From Anaspis maculata (Eukaryota > Arthropoda > Insecta > Coleoptera > Scraptiidae), in contig OX421966.1 of NCBI GenBank assembly GCA_949128115.1, forward strand, positions 34,799,042 to 34,863,041: a DNA stretch of 64,000 nucleotides. Direction: 5' to 3'. How positions within the stretch are numbered: position 1 is the first letter of the stretch; each line of letters starts with the position of its first letter. Both the position numbers and the translations under genes were made by a program. Below the pieces are notes generated by a model that did not search any database, was not told the origin of the DNA, and worked only from the letters and a program-made list of their open reading frames with translations. Positions 57,091 through 64,000 of this stretch are shown piece after piece.

Positions 57091-57599
57091 TGTTACGAGC
57101 GGCGATCTTGTACATATAGGTAAACACTCGATGTTTCTCGATCTTTCCACCATTAGATCGCAGTGTAGAAGTCTGGAGCGATCTCGTGCATTCCAGAGCG
57201 TTCTTGTATGTTACCCAATGGAGACTTGAACGTTCGATCAAGGCACATCAGTCCACTTTGGCGGAGGCGCAGATCCCAGAACACATGGAAAGCATACAGG
57301 TAACGTGTGCGATTATTCAGGAATGATCTAGAAACCGCATATGCCAGACCCTCATGGAATTTGCTGGAAGCAGACAGAAACTTCGGGAACATTATTCGGA
57401 GGCCTTATATAAGGCGTCAGCCGGGAGCTTGCGGCAGTAATGAATTAGATAGCGAGTGAAAACAAGCGAAGTCCCTGCGACATAATTCCAAGCGATAACT
57501 GTTGGCATTTATTGTAGTAGTAGTACGCAGAAATAAACAGTGTGTGTTTTAAAAGTTCGTCTCAATTATATTCGAACCCGTACGCGAAATATCGTAACA
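57091..57599 (+). repeat. 3' LTR
   Basis: 509 bp, the same as the 5' LTR except for T at 57,430. It is followed by the ATAT target duplication at 57,600-57,603. Confidence 0.97.
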
Positions 57600-57603
57600 A
57601 TAT

Positions 57604-59298
<1,695 letters not shown>

Positions 59299-59677
59299 TG
59301 AGTTACCACATCAATCACTACTTCCCCAAAGAGTGCTTGCGTAGTTTTGATGTGTTGATTTTTTATTATTATTTTTCCAAATCATGAATGAATCTCTAAT
59401 CTAAAGTAGAGGTAGGTATTCGGAAAACGCATAATCATTACACTGAGTAGCGTATTTCCACTCTCTCTTTCTTTCTCTATAGAAGTATGTAGGTGATGAT
59501 ATAAAACATATAAACAGTTTAGCGTCATTGTGTTTGTTTGGTATTACACCTATTCCACCGGAGCCTAATGATAGTCCTTTTCTTTTAGTTGATTTTGGCC
59601 AGTTCATTGCTTGCTATTGTGTTGTTGTGCTGCGTGGTTTTTTTTTGGTTTTGTTTTTTCCGGATTTTGTTTGCACG

Positions 59678-59790
59678 ATGACTTCGAGACCTGGATTTAT
59701 CCAACACATTTTCGGCGACACTGAATTTTGGGTGCCCGAACGTTATGTTAACTTGGAACCAAAAGGCGGTGGTGCACAGGGGTTAGTTTG
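59678..59790 (+). CDS. bsk: JNK MAP kinase, alternative first coding exon 1b (divergent)
   Basis: It also has 113 coding nt: 37 codons plus TG, then donor gtaagt. It therefore joins exon 2 in the same phase and completes the same Cys. Seventeen of 37 residues equal exon 1a, including GDT, F17, RY, NL, P28 and the loop G30-x-GAQG. It differs by FWVPERY in place of FTILKRY, Lys29 in place of Ile directly before the ATP loop, and a GGGAQG loop. The WVPERY segment recalls p38-class kinases, but the AQG loop is JNK-like. A likely acceptor (ccttttcttttag) ends at 59,588. The frame is open upstream of the ATG as far as 59,528, but that part is unlike a kinase. Tandem exon duplication is the simplest origin. 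Confidence 0.85.
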
Positions 59791-61428
<1,638 letters not shown>

Positions 61429-61617
61429 TAATATATCCGATATTTAAATGTGTTTCCTTTCAGTAATCACAAGTGCATAGAAGTGAACCTAGATAATTTT
61501 GGTGAAACAGGTTGCAAGACCATGTATATACAAAATTCGTAACTATGGGTGGCTTTGGACACAAAATATTAATCGATAGGAGCGACTGGATTGGCTCGAT
61601 AGCCTAATTTTTTACTG

Positions 61618-61879
61618 GGGTTTCTGATGCCACTGGAAAAGTGAATTACTTACTTAGAAGAAGTCAGCGTAGCTTTATTTTGAAAATAGAAAATTCAAAT
61701 TTGGCATGCGACTTCCTTGAAAAGAAATGTATAGGCAATGTTAACTTAATCGAGAAAAATTTAAAATCTATACATTCCTCTTCAAGGAAGTCGCATGCCA
61801 AATTTCAATTTTGTAATCTGTAAATTGAGGTACCAAAAGTGATTTCTACCAATCCACTTTTCAGTGGCATCAGAAACCC
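61618..61879. mobile_element. 262-bp foldback MITE in JNK intron
   Basis: The ends GGGTTTCTGATGCCACTG / CAGTGGCATCAGAAACCC are a perfect 18-bp inverted repeat. An inner pair, caaatttggcatgcgacttc with its reverse complement at 61,783-61,805, extends the arms, with unpaired stretches between. No coding. Confidence 0.82.
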
Positions 61880-61923
61880 GTTAAAGCCACTCTTATAACG
61901 CATTTCGTGGATCACACACATTA

Positions 61924-62057
61924 GGTCTGTTTCTTTGTCCTGCTCTAACTTACTCTGGAGCAGACGCCAGACGTTACCTAGCAACTATCAATCAAACAGC
62001 TCCATTTTCTGCTCTAAGCACTCCAGAATAGGTTAGAGCAGGACAAAGAAACAGACC
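61924..62057. mobile_element. 134-bp MITE in JNK intron with perfect 26-bp ends
   Basis: GGTCTGTTTCTTTGTCCTGC (first 20 of 26 bases) is repeated as its exact reverse complement at the right end. Flanking CATT at 61,919-61,922 and 62,058-62,061 may be a 4-bp duplication, but one base separates the left copy from the end. Confidence 0.8.
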
Positions 62058-63430
62058 CATTGATTCCGAAAGAAGAGGGCATGGACAACAAAAACGGAGA
62101 ACCCACTCAGTCAAAGTTATCTGAGAGCATTTTTATCTTGAATGTGGTTTTGCTCAATATTTTATGAAAAAAACTGTAAACTGACAGTGGTCATCCCGTC
62201 TACTTAGTGAATTATAATAGAAGTAAACAATTTTCTTCTGGTAAAAGAGACCGCAAAAATTGTATGAAAATTTCACAAATCAGTCAAAATTCAACTTCCA
62301 TTAAGGGTGCCTTTACTTCGTAAAAACAGCTTATCTCATTGAATGGCCGTCCTATAACTCAGATGATGCAGCCTGGTGACGGGAAGCGAAAGCAACATGC
62401 GTACACTAGTTTTATGAAACAGAACTCTTGGCACTATATTACTGATATTAATTAACAGACGGCAGGCTCGTACTTGCCTGTACCACTTCTCATGAATCTG
62501 ATTCTCTGAACATTTTACGCATTTTACACCCCACTTTGATCACTTCTGACGCGGTAAATGCATTTCCCAGGTCTTCATTACTATCACAATAGGCTATCTG
62601 TTTCTAACTGGTAATGAAACAGAAATCAGAGTGACGATCAACACGATTCATAAAGACTAACACATGATTGATACCGATGACATTGAAACGTGCCTGAAGT
62701 TCACATATCAAAGTACGAGCGGGGAGCCATCTCTCTCAACGCTTTTAAGATCGATTAAACGCATCATCCAAACTCCTGCCAATCGGCCATCCATTATTTT
62801 TCCATGGACTAATTTTTCCCACCCGTAGTTTTTGTCTTCTTCCCTTCGACAATACTTGAAGGGTACAGTTGCCAAACATTGTACAATCAACTGACCTGGT
62901 ATAAGACAACTTGAAGCTGTGCTACCTCGCTGCCACATTGCCATAGCATGCCCATTGCCCAGTGTTCACTCGTCGGAAGAGCCTCGGCATTTGAAAATCA
63001 AATAAATTCTGTAACAAGATCCTTCTTGAGAACAACAATCTAATAGAGCCAAATATCCATATTTATATGGACATGGAGCGGAGTAAATAGTTATTACGCT
63101 GTAAAAAAAAAGATCTGTAATGGTCAAGTCTTGCAGAAACATCGCCCTGTCTTGCTATAGTACGTTCAACCCTAGTGCGGTTCTAGCTGTAAACCCAAAA
63201 CTATCGCATCGTGCACAAGATAGCGGTCAAAAACGATCCTATGGGACCAAGTCCCATGCAAACAATAACGCGACCTTCTGTGGGTTGAACTGGGTGATTA
63301 TATTGTGGGTTGCATAAACAGATCTTGGTGATATGATGTCATAAAAGTTTGCTCACTGGTTTGCACCAAGTCGACAAGGGAGGCCTAACTGCCTTGCCAC
63401 AATAGTGTTAATGTTGGTGGCAGTGGTATT

Positions 63431-63977
63431 GTCGTATGTAATACACCGATAGGTGAGGTGTATTATCGCTACATCGAGGATTTTCACGAGGGGATCCGAG
63501 TATAAATCGAGATGTAAGCGATAATATATCGAACCTAGAGGTGTATTTGTCAAGACAATTAACCGAACAACACTGAAAATCTTCCTAAAAAAGTGAAAAC
63601 TATTTGAATGTTTGAGGTTGGTTATTCTGGAGGGGTGTTTTCACCAATGACCTTGGTGGTAATACACTTGAATGGCCTACTATTTTAAGGAGTGAGGTGA
63701 ATTGTCGTATGTAATACACCGATAGGTGAGATGTATTATCGCTTCATCGAGGATTTTCACGAGGGGATCCGAGTGTAAATCGAGATGTAAAGCGATAATA
63801 TATCGAACCTAGAGGTGTATTTGTTAAGACAATTAACCGAACAACACTGAAAATCTTCCTAAAATAGTGAAAACTACTCGAATGTTTAAGGTTGGCCATT
63901 CTGGAGGGGTGCTTTCACCGATGACCTTGGTGGTAATACACTTATACGGCCTACTATTTTAAGGAGTGAGGTGGATT
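63431..63977 (+). repeat. Tandem duplication, two copies of a ~273-bp unit
   Basis: Unit starts (gtcgtatgtaatacacc) lie at 63,431 and 63,704, and the next begins at 63,978 but diverges after five bases, so there are two copies. Each unit contains an inverted pair AATACACC/GGTGTATT (in copy 2 with one change) and a larger one, tattatcgct.catc / gatgtaagcgataata. Copies differ by scattered substitutions and one indel, so the duplication is not brand new. No coding. Confidence 0.88.
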
Positions 63978-64000
63978 GTCGATAGTAATTTTGAAAGCCA

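Larger units (their letters stand above)
51015..57599 (+). mobile_element. Ty3/gypsy LTR retrotransposon, young but disrupted
   Basis: Two 509-bp LTRs (51,015-51,523 and 57,091-57,599) begin TGTTACGAG, end CGTAACA and differ at one position that I found (C at 51,354, T at 57,430). ATAT is duplicated at 51,011-51,014 and 57,600-57,603. The order is LTR, tRNA-Leu-type primer site, gag, protease, reverse transcriptase, RNase H, integrase, polypurine tract, LTR, which is Ty3/gypsy order. No envelope frame is present. The near-identical LTRs mean recent insertion. It cannot move by itself, because integrase is split by ~629 bp and gag seems frameshifted. Confidence 0.97.

Noticed and set aside
56546..57392. 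Minus-strand frames across the 3' LTR (and the same ones in the 5' LTR)
   Set aside because: They are antisense to integrase or lie in U3/R, and are duplicated only because the LTR is duplicated.

Overview
The window is a transposon-dense piece of an arthropod (most likely insect) nuclear genome carrying one host gene, a JNK-type MAP kinase. The animal assignment rests on the kinase, whose spliced exons match JNK/basket, and on typical insect repeats: hAT, PIF/Harbinger-like and Tc1/mariner-like MITEs, a tRNA-derived SINE, a Ty3/gypsy element and Helentron-like elements with GTCY microsatellites. The species cannot be fixed from the sequence.

Host gene. JNK starts near 59,149 on the + strand and runs off the right edge. 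Two alternative first coding exons of identical coding length (113 nt) and phase lie 380 bp apart (59,185-59,297 and 59,678-59,790). Either can join the shared second exon at 61,284-61,413. Each encodes its own start and its own glycine-rich ATP loop. The remaining kinase exons are outside the window. A 54-nt candidate exon with strong splice sites sits at 39,520-39,573, but its gene is unknown.

Mobile DNA. A young Ty3/gypsy element (51,015-57,599) has two 509-bp LTRs that differ by one base and a 4-bp target duplication. Its integrase is split by a ~629-bp insertion with 42-bp tandem repeats, and gag appears frameshifted before its zinc knuckle. A diverged solo LTR of a related family lies on the - strand at 1,926-2,500. 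A complete type I hammerhead ribozyme is readable on the - strand at 17,305-17,376, in a sequence split by a 693-bp hAT element with a perfect 8-bp target duplication. A foldback element at 35,999-36,588 has hammerhead-like cores in both arms. Other elements include a Helentron/DINE-like family with an exact 118-bp tandem period, a palindromic MITE family in three copies, two Harbinger-like MITEs, a decayed Tc1/mariner-like transposase, several long inverted repeats of 0.5-1 kb, and minisatellites with 21-, 42-, 118-, ~273- and ~395-bp periods.

Layout: 1-2.5 kb foldback, 21-bp minisatellite and solo LTR; 2.5-9.3 kb no recognisable gene; 9.3-10.4 kb decayed transposon; 10.4-23 kb MITEs, ribozyme, hAT and DINE-like elements; 23-35 kb mostly unassigned, with an A-rich repeat at 26.5-28.3 kb; 35-37 kb cluster of foldbacks; 37-51 kb mostly unassigned, with two further TIR elements; 51-57.6 kb gypsy element; 59-64 kb JNK 5' exons and introns. 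Most short ORFs outside these features look like chance ORFs or lie inside repeats.
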